Part shown: positions 1-6,402 of the stretch, one piece after another
Numbering within the stretch: the stretch's first letter is position 1
Layout of the letters: each line of letters begins with the position of its first letter
NCBI GenBank assembly: GCA_002405435.1
Contig: DHLU01000189.1
Coordinates: 1,098 to 10,107, forward strand
DNA from: Flavobacteriales bacterium UBA4660
Lineage (GTDB): Bacteria; Bacteroidota; Bacteroidia; Flavobacteriales_D; Sanyastnellaceae
DNA: 9,010 nucleotides
Direction: 5' to 3'
Notes under the pieces: generated by a model
Told to the model about the DNA's origin: nothing
Seen by the model: only the letters and a program-made list of their open reading frames with translations
Database searches by the model: none
Translations under genes and position numbers: made by a program

Positions 1-245
1 TAGCCCGGATGGATGGCGTCGGCATTGGTGATTTCCGCCGCAGCGATGATGCTGGGGATCTTCAGGTACGACTCCTTGGAGGGGGCCGGACCGATGCACA
101 CCGCTTCGTCGGCAAACCGCACGTGCAGGCTGTCGCGGTCGGCGGTCGAATACACAGACACCGTCTGAATACCCATTTCTTTACAGGTGCGTATCACCCG
201 GAGGGCGATTTCACCGCGGTTGGCTATGAGGATTTTGTTGAACAT
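1..245 (-). CDS. accC: Biotin carboxylase subunit of acetyl-CoA carboxylase (N-terminal part, cut by the window edge)
   Basis: The reverse strand from the ATG at 245 encodes 81 codons and two further bases, beginning [19 protein letters not shown] and ending in ADAIHPG with a partial Tyr codon. This is the conserved start of the biotin carboxylase N-terminal (pre-ATP-grasp) domain, with the ANRGEIA motif at residues 8-14 and the HPGY motif at 79-82. The family enzyme uses ATP and bicarbonate to carboxylate biotin carried on AccB, the first half-reaction of cytosolic malonyl-CoA formation. The ATP-grasp and C-terminal domains lie outside the window. accB lies upstream on the same strand, so this is a fabH-accB-accC cluster, but the spacer to accB is unusually long (384 nt). 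No clear Shine-Dalgarno site precedes the ATG. Propionyl- or pyruvate-carboxylase biotin carboxylase domains start similarly; the accB neighbour favours acetyl-CoA carboxylase. Confidence 0.93.
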   Translation of the reverse strand, partial: MFNKILIANRGEIALRVIRTCKEMGIQTVSVYSTADRDSLHVRFADEAVCIGPAPSKESYLKIPSIIAAAEITNADAIHPG

Positions 246-629
246 TGTGGAGAAAGGGTAACTGTGGGTTGGGTGATTTACATACTGACGCGGCGTCGGG
301 CCATGCCACAACAGGTGCCTGAAAGCCGCAAGGCTGATGCCCGCGCGGAGAATCGGGTTTTGCGGTTCCGGATTTGCGGCGTCATGGGGTCTTTCTAAAA
401 AATCAGCGGTTCTTCCTGCATGGTGCCTGATGATCGGTGGCTGAATGCGGGGGGTTGCCTATGTTGGGTTTATATTGTCTTTTCTAACCGTAGCCCTGAC
501 CACTGCAGCGAGGCCAGCTGACTGCTTGCATACAGCGCTCAGCTTTCGCTGTGCCGTGTGGTTTTGAGGGGTGCGCTGCTGGCTGAGTGCCCCGGGCGTG
601 CATGGTATCGGCGCCGCACTGCCCTTGGT
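246..629. other. Long accB-accC intergenic spacer, no gene recognised
   Basis: This 384-nt stretch separates accB from accC, two genes that are commonly close together. I read both strands. On the minus strand the longest ATG-started frame I followed is 278-385 (35 codons, Arg-rich, no recognisable family), which I do not call a gene. A plus-strand frame crossing it at 9-398 is antisense to accC and looks like a shadow. A minus-strand T-run (complement of 397-402) has no adjoining stem I could pair, so I do not call a terminator. A weak 6-bp hairpin (acagcg with cgctgt) occurs near 531-552. The spacer may hold a promoter or leader for accC, but no good Bacteroidota promoter match was found. 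Confidence 0.6.
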
Positions 630-1136
630 TTATGCCGGCTCTACCAAAAACAGCGGCTGGTCATATTCTACCGGGGTGCTGTCGCGCACCAGCACCTTCA
701 CAATCTTGCCGGTGATTTCAGACTCAATTTCATTGAAGAGTTTCATGGCCTCAATCACGCATACGACTTCTCCGGCCCTGATGTCTTTGCCTACCTCTAC
801 AAAAGGTGGTTTGTCGGGGGCCGAACTGCGGTAGAAGGTGCCGATCATCGGCGACTTGATTTCAATGAGGTTGCCTTTGGATTCGGCCGCTTCCGGACGC
901 GGGGCAGCGGGCGCCGGCACTGCTGCCGGGGCAGGCGCTGGTGCAGGAGCCGGCGCTGCTGCCACCTGGGGCGCCATCACCATCTGGGCCGGCACCATCA
1001 TCTCTCCGCCTTTACCCTTGCGCTCGGGCTCATGGGTCTTGATCGTGATCTTGAAATCTTTTTGTTCGATCTCTACTTCACTCACACCACTCTTGGCCAC
1101 GAACTTAATCAGGTCCTGAATTTGGTTGATATTCAT
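630..1136 (-). CDS. accB: Biotin carboxyl carrier protein of acetyl-CoA carboxylase
   Basis: This 168-residue protein has the standard BCCP layout. Residues 1-35 form the N-terminal region that begins MNINQIQDLIKFV. Residues 59-82 are a flexible Ala/Pro-rich linker, and about 90-168 is the biotinyl/lipoyl-attachment domain. The EAMKL motif puts the biotinylated lysine at K132. The segment at about 105-112 (SAPDKPPF) corresponds to the thumb loop found in bacterial acetyl-CoA carboxylase BCCPs, which argues against a lipoyl-domain protein. Biotinylated AccB shuttles the carboxyl group from AccC to the carboxyltransferase. Length is close to E. coli AccB (about 156). The ATG at 1136 is preceded by an A-rich stretch, as is common in Bacteroidota. 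It sits 70 nt downstream of fabH and is probably cotranscribed with it. Confidence 0.97.
   Translation of the reverse strand: MNINQIQDLIKFVAKSGVSEVEIEQKDFKITIKTHEPERKGKGGEMMVPAQMVMAPQVAAAPAPAPAPAPAAVPAPAAPRPEAAESKGNLIEIKSPMIGTFYRSSAPDKPPFVEVGKDIRAGEVVCVIEAMKLFNEIESEITGKIVKVLVRDSTPVEYDQPLFLVEPA
897..962 (-). repeat. Low-complexity Ala/Pro linker repeat within accB
   Basis: These bases encode the AccB linker (about residues 59-80), a run of alternating Ala and Pro codons, and look like an imperfect GC-rich triplet/hexamer repeat at the DNA level. Such linkers are normal in BCCPs and let the biotinyl domain swing between active sites. The copy number could vary between strains by replication slippage, which is inference. 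Confidence 0.7.
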
Positions 1137-1206
1137 GTTTCTTTTTGGTTAACTGCCGGATACGCTCCGGATTATGGTTTCTTGCTTGGTGTTACAAAAA
1201 TAGGGT

Positions 1207-2211
1207 TCAGGGATGTGATCCGTCATAGGCCCACTTCACCCATACCGCTCCCCAGGTAAATCCGCCCCCAAAGGCAGCCAGTATGAGGTTGTCGCCCTTC
1301 TTCAGCTGGGGCTCCCAGTCGTGAAGACACAAGGGGATGGTGCCTGAAGTAGTATTTCCATAGCGCTCAATATTGATCATGACTTTCTCATTACCCACGC
1401 CCATGCGCCGGGCAGTGGCATCGATAATCCGAAGGTTAGCCTGGTGAGGCACCAGCCAGGCGACATCGTCTGCACTGAGGTGGTTTTTCTCCATAATGGC
1501 GGCTGAAACTTCAGCCATGCCCACGACGGCCGCTTTAAATACCGGCTGGCCGTCCTGAAATACGTAGTGCAGCCGCTGGTCAACTGTTTGCCGGGAGGGG
1601 GGCATCACGCTGCCGCCTGCTTTCTGGTGAAGGAATTTGATGCCGCTGCCATCGGCGTGCAGTATGCTGTCCATGATCCCGTATTCCTCCTGGGTGGGCT
1701 CCAGCAGCACAGCGCCGGCTCCGTCGCCAAAAAGCACACAGGTGGTGCGGTCGGTATAGTCTATGATGGCCGACATCTTATCTGCCCCCACGACCACCAC
1801 CTTTTTGTACTTGCCGGTTTCAATAAACTGGGAAGCGGTCACCAGGGAAAACAGGAAGCCTGAGCAGGCTGCGTTAATGTCATAACTCCACGCGTTTTTA
1901 ATACCCACCTTGTCGCAGATGATGTTGGCCGTGGCAGGGAAGATGTGGTCGCCCGTTACGGTGCCGCAGATCAGCAGGTCGATCTCTTCCGGACCGATGC
2001 CCCGCTTTTTGAGCAGGCCCTTTACCGCTTCGGCACCCATGTCGCTGGTGCCCTTGCCTTCTCCTTTCAGAATGTGCCGCTCACGGATGCCGGTTCGCGA
2101 CTGAATCCATTCGTCGGTGGTATCCACCATTTTCTCAAGTTCGGCGTTGGTCAGCAGATCGGGGGGTACCCATCCGTGAATGGCCGTGATAGCAGCTCGG
2201 GTTCGCGTCAT
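1207..2211 (-). CDS. fabH: Beta-ketoacyl-ACP synthase III
   Basis: This 334-residue thiolase-fold enzyme condenses an acyl-CoA starter (acetyl or branched-chain) with malonyl-ACP to start fatty-acid synthesis. The full catalytic triad is visible: Cys116 in NAACSGF, His256 in PHQAN, and Asn286 in RYGNTTSG. The N-terminal [14 protein letters not shown] segment (residues 32-45) and the C-terminal [11 protein letters not shown] (312-322) are also typical FabH signatures, and length matches the family. The Cys-His-Asn triad separates it from FabB/FabF enzymes (Cys-His-His). It is the first gene of the minus-strand cluster with accB and accC, so it would help match malonyl-CoA supply to chain initiation. 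A promoter candidate lies 34-68 nt upstream of the ATG. Plausible alternatives are other KAS III-like enzymes, but the accB-accC context makes FabH the best call. Confidence 0.96.
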   Translation of the reverse strand: MTRTRAAITAIHGWVPPDLLTNAELEKMVDTTDEWIQSRTGIRERHILKGEGKGTSDMGAEAVKGLLKKRGIGPEEIDLLICGTVTGDHIFPATANIICDKVGIKNAWSYDINAACSGFLFSLVTASQFIETGKYKKVVVVGADKMSAIIDYTDRTTCVLFGDGAGAVLLEPTQEEYGIMDSILHADGSGIKFLHQKAGGSVMPPSRQTVDQRLHYVFQDGQPVFKAAVVGMAEVSAAIMEKNHLSADDVAWLVPHQANLRIIDATARRMGVGNEKVMINIERYGNTTSGTIPLCLHDWEPQLKKGDNLILAAFGGGFTWGAVWVKWAYDGSHP

Positions 2212-2244
2212 TCGGTTGGCTCTGTTTGAGGCTTAAAACGGCTG

Positions 2245-2279
2245 CTAATGTAGAAAAGTCGGTTGTGACAAGGCCCAAA
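2245..2279 (-). promoter_or_regulatory. Candidate Bacteroidota-type promoter for fabH
   Basis: On the minus strand, TACATTAG (complement of 2245-2252) matches the -7 consensus TAnnTTTG at five of six fixed positions. Upstream are TTG (2269-2271, 16-nt spacing) and TTTG (2276-2279, 23-nt spacing), which fit the published -33 element of Bacteroides and Flavobacterium. Transcription would start roughly 25-30 nt before the fabH ATG. This is a pattern match only. Confidence 0.45.
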
Positions 2280-2326
2280 TCCTCGACACCGCCCTAATTT
2301 GGCCCCGACCGTCGGCAACAAACCTT

Positions 2327-2734
2327 ATGAAAAAACCCATGGAACTCACTACATCATTAGTTATTACATTGATAGTCATCGGATTGATGGCCGGAATGCT
2401 CAGCGGCTTCGTCGGCGTCGGTGGGGGGCTTATCATTGTGCCTGCCCTCATCTGGCTGTTGAATTTCAACCAGTTTCAGGCGCAGGGAACTAGCCTGGCG
2501 GTATTGTTGTTGCCCGTAGGCATACTGGCTGTTATGAACTATTACAAAGCCGGGCATGTCGATATGCCGGTCGCCCTGGTCATCGGGGCCGCATTCATAG
2601 CAGGCGCTTTCGCCGGATCGCGGCTTGCGCTGAAATGGCCTGAAGACCAGGTCAAATTTGTATTCGGCCTGATGATGCTCTACGGGGCCGTGCGCATCCT
2701 GTGGTCGTCAGGACAAAAATTATGGGGAAGCTGA
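2327..2734 (+). CDS. Half-length TauE/SafE-family membrane protein
   Basis: This 135-residue protein is almost entirely hydrophobic, with about four to five membrane segments (roughly 9-27, 31-47, 55-73, 82-102 and 110-127). Residues 27-41 (GFVGVGGGLIIVPAL) and 54-63 (GTSLAVLLLP) match the glycine-rich first-helix motif and the GTS motif of TauE/SafE (formerly DUF81) proteins, described as exporters of sulfite and other organosulfur anions. Typical members are about 250 residues with two such repeats; this one carries a single repeat, so it probably works as a dimer (inference). The substrate cannot be told from the sequence. Start at 2327 is chosen as the first ATG; a second in-frame ATG at 2339 is possible. 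It is divergent from fabH and lies 61 nt ahead of the amidohydrolase, so the two may form an operon. Confidence 0.85.
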   Translation: MKKPMELTTSLVITLIVIGLMAGMLSGFVGVGGGLIIVPALIWLLNFNQFQAQGTSLAVLLLPVGILAVMNYYKAGHVDMPVALVIGAAFIAGAFAGSRLALKWPEDQVKFVFGLMMLYGAVRILWSSGQKLWGS

Positions 2735-2795
2735 AACGCAGGTTATCATTGCAGGAAACAAAGTGGGCCTGCGCATTGGCGGCCCGAAACAGGGC

Positions 2796-3983
2796 ATGTC
2801 GGAACTGATTCAGAAGATAAAAATGCTGGCCAGGGAATACCTGGTGGATGTGGTGTCGGCGCGCCGTCACCTGCATGCGCATCCTGAATTGTCTTTCCGC
2901 GAGTTTCAGACTTCGGCGTTTGTTCAGGAAAAACTGCGTGCGTGGGGTATCCCTTTTGAGGCGGGTATTGCCGGAACCGGCATCAGCGCCCTGCTCCGTG
3001 GAAAGGGTGAAGGAACGCGCCGGGCCCTCCGTGCTGACATGGATGCCCTTCCCATTACCGAAGAAAACGATGTGGAATACAAAAGCACGGTGCCCGGGGT
3101 GATGCATGCCTGCGGACATGATGTGCACACCGCTTCGCTGCTGGGCGCCGCCAGAATCCTGCACGATTTGCGGTCAGAATGGGAGGGCGACATTCAGTTG
3201 GTCTTCCAGCCGGGTGAAGAGGTACTGCCCGGGGGCGCTTCGCTGATGATTGCCGAAGGCATCTTTGAAGAAAAAATGCCGGTGGCCATCTTTGGTCAGC
3301 ACGTGTATCCGGAACTACCCGCCGGTAAGGTCGGATTCAAGTCCGGCAAATACATGGCATCCACCGATGAGTTGTATGTGACCGTAAAGGGCAGGGGCGG
3401 ACATGGTGCCAAGCCGCACGGCAATATTGATCCGGTGTTGATTGCTGCCCACCTCATTGTGACCCTGCAGCAGACGGTGAGCCGCTGGGCGGACCCAGCC
3501 ATACCTACGGTGCTCTCATTTGGCAAGGTGGAAGCAAAAGGCGCCACAAATGTTATCCCTAACGAGGTAACACTAGAAGGCACATTCCGCACGTTTGATG
3601 AAAAGTGGCGCAAGGAAGCGCATGTGAAAATGGTTCAGTGCGCTACGGATCTTGCCAGAAGTATGGGGGGAGAAGTCGATTTCAGCATTGAGGTCGGTTA
3701 TCCCGTATTACACAACCACGAAGGACTTACGGCCCAGGCCAAACAGCGTGCTATTGAATACCTCGGTGCTGACAATGTGGTGGACCTTGACCTGCGCATG
3801 ACGGCAGAAGACTTTGCCTATTACAGCCACCATATGCCGGCATGTTTTTACCGCCTGGGCACCGCCTCACCCGATGGCACCAGTGCCTATGGGATACACA
3901 ATTCCCGGTTTAATATCGATGAGCACGCGCTGGAAGTGGGCATGGGACTGATGGCTTGGCAGGCGCTACAGTCCTGCGTGTGA
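2796..3983 (+). CDS. M20D-type metallo-amidohydrolase/peptidase
   Basis: This 395-residue enzyme belongs to the M20 family, amidohydrolase (hippurate hydrolase / N-acyl amino acid deacylase / IAA-amino acid hydrolase-like) branch. Metal-site residues are visible: Cys106 and His108 in HACGHDVHT, Glu141-Glu142 in QPGEE, His169 in FGQH, and His368 in GIHNSRF. RRHLHAHPEL (residues 23-32) is a typical N-terminal motif, and about 180-290 is the dimerisation domain with GRGGHGAKPH at 199-208. It would hydrolyse an amide bond in an N-acylated amino acid or short peptide in the cytoplasm; no signal peptide is seen, and the exact substrate is unknown. The ATG at 2796 (MSELIQKIK) matches the usual family N terminus. 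An in-frame GTG at 2763, preceded by AGGA at 2753-2756, would add 11 residues and cannot be excluded. It ends 34 nt from the convergent recQ. Confidence 0.93.
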   Translation: MSELIQKIKMLAREYLVDVVSARRHLHAHPELSFREFQTSAFVQEKLRAWGIPFEAGIAGTGISALLRGKGEGTRRALRADMDALPITEENDVEYKSTVPGVMHACGHDVHTASLLGAARILHDLRSEWEGDIQLVFQPGEEVLPGGASLMIAEGIFEEKMPVAIFGQHVYPELPAGKVGFKSGKYMASTDELYVTVKGRGGHGAKPHGNIDPVLIAAHLIVTLQQTVSRWADPAIPTVLSFGKVEAKGATNVIPNEVTLEGTFRTFDEKWRKEAHVKMVQCATDLARSMGGEVDFSIEVGYPVLHNHEGLTAQAKQRAIEYLGADNVVDLDLRMTAEDFAYYSHHMPACFYRLGTASPDGTSAYGIHNSRFNIDEHALEVGMGLMAWQALQSCV

Positions 3984-4017
3984 AACCCACTGTGGCCGGT
4001 CGGCATCCAACATCCCC

Positions 4018-6216
4018 TCACGTCCCCACCTCACTCATAAACTTCAGGCGCATCAGCCTCAGCTGGTCTATCTCGTAATCTCCGTCGAAATATTCCAGCG
4101 CAACTTCGAGGTCATCGGTTTCTGAATTCATGAAGTATTCCATCAGTTCTTCCTGTTGGTCTTCGTCAAATTCATCCCGGATGTAATAATGGATATCGAG
4201 CTTGGTGCCGCTGTTGACAATGGCCTCCATCTCGTGCATCAGCTCATTCATGTCTTTTCCGAGTCCTTTGGCGATATCGGGGAAGGGAATGCGCTTGTCG
4301 ATGTTTTGGATGATCTTGACCTTGTGCGAACTCTTGGCCCCGGCAGTTTTCACCACGAAGTCCTGCGGCCTTTCTATGTCATTTTCCTTGACGTAGGCAT
4401 CGATCAGTTCGATAAAGGGTTTGCCGAATTTCTGTGCCTTGCCTTTGCCGACACCACCCACTTGTGCGAGCTCATCGAGGGTGATGGGATAGGCAGCGCA
4501 CATTTCTTCGAGTGCGGGATCCTGGAAGATGACATAGGGCGGCAACTTTTTCTCTTTGGAAACGCGCCCGCGGAGGTCTTTCAGCCGCCGGAACAATTCT
4601 TCGTCTACGGCACCGCCTCCCTGTTTGGGAATGATCAGCTGGTCGTCTTCGTCAGTCTCTCCGATCTCTTCTTCCTTCACCAGCATAAAGCTCTCCGGAT
4701 GCGCCATAAACATGCGGCCTTCTTCGGTGAGTTTTAAAGTGCCGTAGGTTTCAATTTCCTTGCGCAGCAATCCGCGCACGAGCATCTGGCGGATGATTGC
4801 GTTCCAGAATTTTTCGTCGTGCTCGCTGCCTTCGCCGAAAAACTCACTCTTATGTCCTTTATAGGTAGTGACCTCGTTGTTTTTGATGCCGCAGACGACC
4901 TTGCATATGAATGCTGCCTTATGCATTTCATCGAAGGAGTCGATGGTTTTCAGCAGGAGCTGTACTTCTTCCGTACCCTCAAAATGCTCTTTTGGATTGC
5001 GTGAGTTGTCATCCATGCCCGCGCCTTCTCCGTTGATTTCGTCCCACTCTTCTCCAAAATAATGCAGCAGGTATTTACGCCGGCTCATGGAGGTTTCGGC
5101 ATAGGCCACCACTTCCTGCAGCAATTGCATGCCGACTTCCTGCTCGGCTACGGGCTTTCCGTGCAGAAATTTTTCGAGTTTTTCTATGTCCTTGGGCGAA
5201 TAAAAAGCGATGCATACACCCTCTCCTCCGTCCCGCCCTGCGCGGCCTGTTTCCTGGTAATAGCTTTCCAGGCTCTTGGGTATATCGTGGTGGATCACAA
5301 AACGTACATCGGGCTTGTCAATGCCCATACCGAAGGCGATGGTGGCTACAATAACATCTACGTCCTGCATCAGGAAGCGGTCCTGTACGCTGCTGCGCTG
5401 GTTGCTGTCCATTCCCGCGTGGTAGGGGAGTGCCTTGATTCCGTTTACCTGAAGCAACTCGGCCAGTTCTTCCGTCTTGCGGCGGCTCAGGCAATAGATG
5501 ATACCGCTTTTTCCCTGGTTGGCTTTGATGTACTGGATGATCTGCTTGCCCACATTCATCTTCGCCTTTATTTCGTAATACAGGTTCGGACGGTTGAAAG
5601 AAGCCTTGAATACCTGTGCATCGAGCATGCCGAGGTTTTTCTGAATGTCTTGCTGCACTTTGGGCGTGGCCGTTGCGGTCAGCGCCATGATGGGCACGTC
5701 GGCAATCTGCATGATGATGGGCCTCAGGCGGCGGTACTCAGGACGAAAATCGCGCCCCCACTCAGAGATGCAGTGCGCCTCATCAATGGCCACAAAGGAG
5801 ATCTTGACGCTCTTGAGAAACTCAACGTTTTCTTCCTTGACCAGCGATTCGGGCGCCACGTAGAGCAGTTTGCACTTGCCGGCCTGTATGTCGGATTTCA
5901 CCTGGCTGATTTCCGTTTTGTTGAGGGAAGAGTTGATGAAATGGGCGACCCCGTCTTCGGAGGAAAAGCCACGCATGGCATCCACCTGGTTTTTCATCAG
6001 TGCAATAAGGGGCGAACCCACGATGGCCGTCCCTTCCAACATGAGGGCGGGAAGCTGATAGCACAGCGACTTACCGCCTCCGGTGTGCATAATCACAAAG
6101 GTGTTATGCCCGCTCAGCACTGCATTGATGACGCTCTCCTGGAGCCCTTTAAACTGTGAAAAACCAAAGAATTGTTTTAATGCCTTCTTTGGTGAAAGTT
6201 CCATTACACTTGCCAT
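4018..6216 (-). CDS. recQ: RecQ-family ATP-dependent DNA helicase, zinc cysteines missing
   Basis: This 732-residue protein is a 3'-5' superfamily 2 helicase for recombination and repair. Visible motifs are Walker A HTGGGKS (44-50), DEAH box (145-148), ALTATATP (178-185), and QETGRAGRDG (321-330). About 340-415 is the RecQ C-terminal linker, followed by a winged-helix (RQC) region at roughly 415-515. An HRDC-like domain spans about 540-613 (LPPYVIFQDPAL, GVGKGKAQKFG), and an acidic C-terminal extension runs from about 630 to 732. E. coli RecQ has about 610 residues, so the tail is extra; long RecQs of about 730 residues are, to my recollection, usual in Bacteroidota. The zinc site is degenerate: by alignment with CRRK...CGNCDNC-type sequences, the four cysteine positions read Ser378, Ala399, Asp402 and Ser405, and there is no Cys between 336 and 437. 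It is transcribed divergently from kpsF. Confidence 0.96.
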   Translation of the reverse strand: MASVMELSPKKALKQFFGFSQFKGLQESVINAVLSGHNTFVIMHTGGGKSLCYQLPALMLEGTAIVGSPLIALMKNQVDAMRGFSSEDGVAHFINSSLNKTEISQVKSDIQAGKCKLLYVAPESLVKEENVEFLKSVKISFVAIDEAHCISEWGRDFRPEYRRLRPIIMQIADVPIMALTATATPKVQQDIQKNLGMLDAQVFKASFNRPNLYYEIKAKMNVGKQIIQYIKANQGKSGIIYCLSRRKTEELAELLQVNGIKALPYHAGMDSNQRSSVQDRFLMQDVDVIVATIAFGMGIDKPDVRFVIHHDIPKSLESYYQETGRAGRDGGEGVCIAFYSPKDIEKLEKFLHGKPVAEQEVGMQLLQEVVAYAETSMSRRKYLLHYFGEEWDEINGEGAGMDDNSRNPKEHFEGTEEVQLLLKTIDSFDEMHKAAFICKVVCGIKNNEVTTYKGHKSEFFGEGSEHDEKFWNAIIRQMLVRGLLRKEIETYGTLKLTEEGRMFMAHPESFMLVKEEEIGETDEDDQLIIPKQGGGAVDEELFRRLKDLRGRVSKEKKLPPYVIFQDPALEEMCAAYPITLDELAQVGGVGKGKAQKFGKPFIELIDAYVKENDIERPQDFVVKTAGAKSSHKVKIIQNIDKRIPFPDIAKGLGKDMNELMHEMEAIVNSGTKLDIHYYIRDEFDEDQQEELMEYFMNSETDDLEVALEYFDGDYEIDQLRLMRLKFMSEVGT

Positions 6217-6238
6217 GGTCTAACCGAAATTACTTTTG
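6210..6238 (+). promoter_or_regulatory. Candidate Bacteroidota-type promoter for kpsF-tatC
   Basis: On the plus strand, TTG at 6210-6212, an 18-nt spacer and TACTTTTG at 6231-6238 match the Flavobacterium consensus TTG-N17-23-TAnnTTTG at every fixed position. It would start transcription near 6245, giving a leader of about 158 nt before kpsF. It overlaps the recQ start codon and faces the recQ promoter candidate. A weaker TAATTTCG at 6391-6398 sits too near the kpsF ATG and lacks a -33 match. Confidence 0.4.
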
Positions 6239-6246
6239 CGAACGCT

Positions 6247-6279
6247 TAAAAATAGGTACAAATCAGTTCGATACGCAAA
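6247..6279 (-). promoter_or_regulatory. Candidate Bacteroidota-type promoter for recQ
   Basis: On the minus strand, TTTG (complement of 6276-6279), a 21-nt spacer and TATTTTTA (complement of 6247-6254) match TTTG-N-TAnnTTTG except for the last base. The predicted start lies about 24 nt before the recQ ATG at 6216, a plausible leader length. It is a pattern match without experimental support. Confidence 0.4.
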
Positions 6280-6402
6280 GTTTTTTGATGAGTCTAAACG
6301 TTTTGGCCCGCCCCCATGGTAAACTGAACAGTTCCGGACGAAAAAACGAACGGGACGCGAATGTACTCAATCTGATGGACAGGATAAAATTAATTTCGCA
6401 CC

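Noticed and set aside
278..385. 35-codon minus-strand frame in the accB-accC spacer
   Set aside because: It is short and Arg-rich, with no recognisable family and no ribosome-binding signal; kept only as a note under the spacer.
9..398. Plus-strand open frame (129 codons) over accC and the spacer
   Set aside because: Most of it is antisense to the unmistakable biotin carboxylase N terminus, and the rest shows no domain.
1156..1170. Small hairpin (ccgga-tacgc-tccgg) between fabH and accB
   Set aside because: The stem is only 5 bp with no following T-run on the minus strand, so it is not a convincing terminator.
1195..1202. Perfect minus-strand TAnnTTTG (TATTTTTG) between fabH and accB
   Set aside because: No TTG or TTTG lies at the right distance upstream, and fabH and accB are only 70 nt apart, so a lone -7 match is not enough to call a promoter.
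558..1259. Plus-strand open frame (233 codons) over accB
   Set aside because: It is antisense to a clear biotin carboxyl carrier protein, and its Arg/His-rich middle is the complement of the Ala/Pro linker repeat.
3984..4017. Possible bidirectional terminator between the amidohydrolase and recQ
   Set aside because: The 34-nt convergent gap has no inverted repeat with a U-tract in either direction.
5062..6159. Long plus-strand open frame (365 codons) antisense to recQ
   Set aside because: It lies wholly inside recQ, which has a full set of helicase motifs; its product is compositionally odd (His-, Gly- and Leu-rich) with no recognisable domain. GC-rich codon usage commonly opens such antisense frames.
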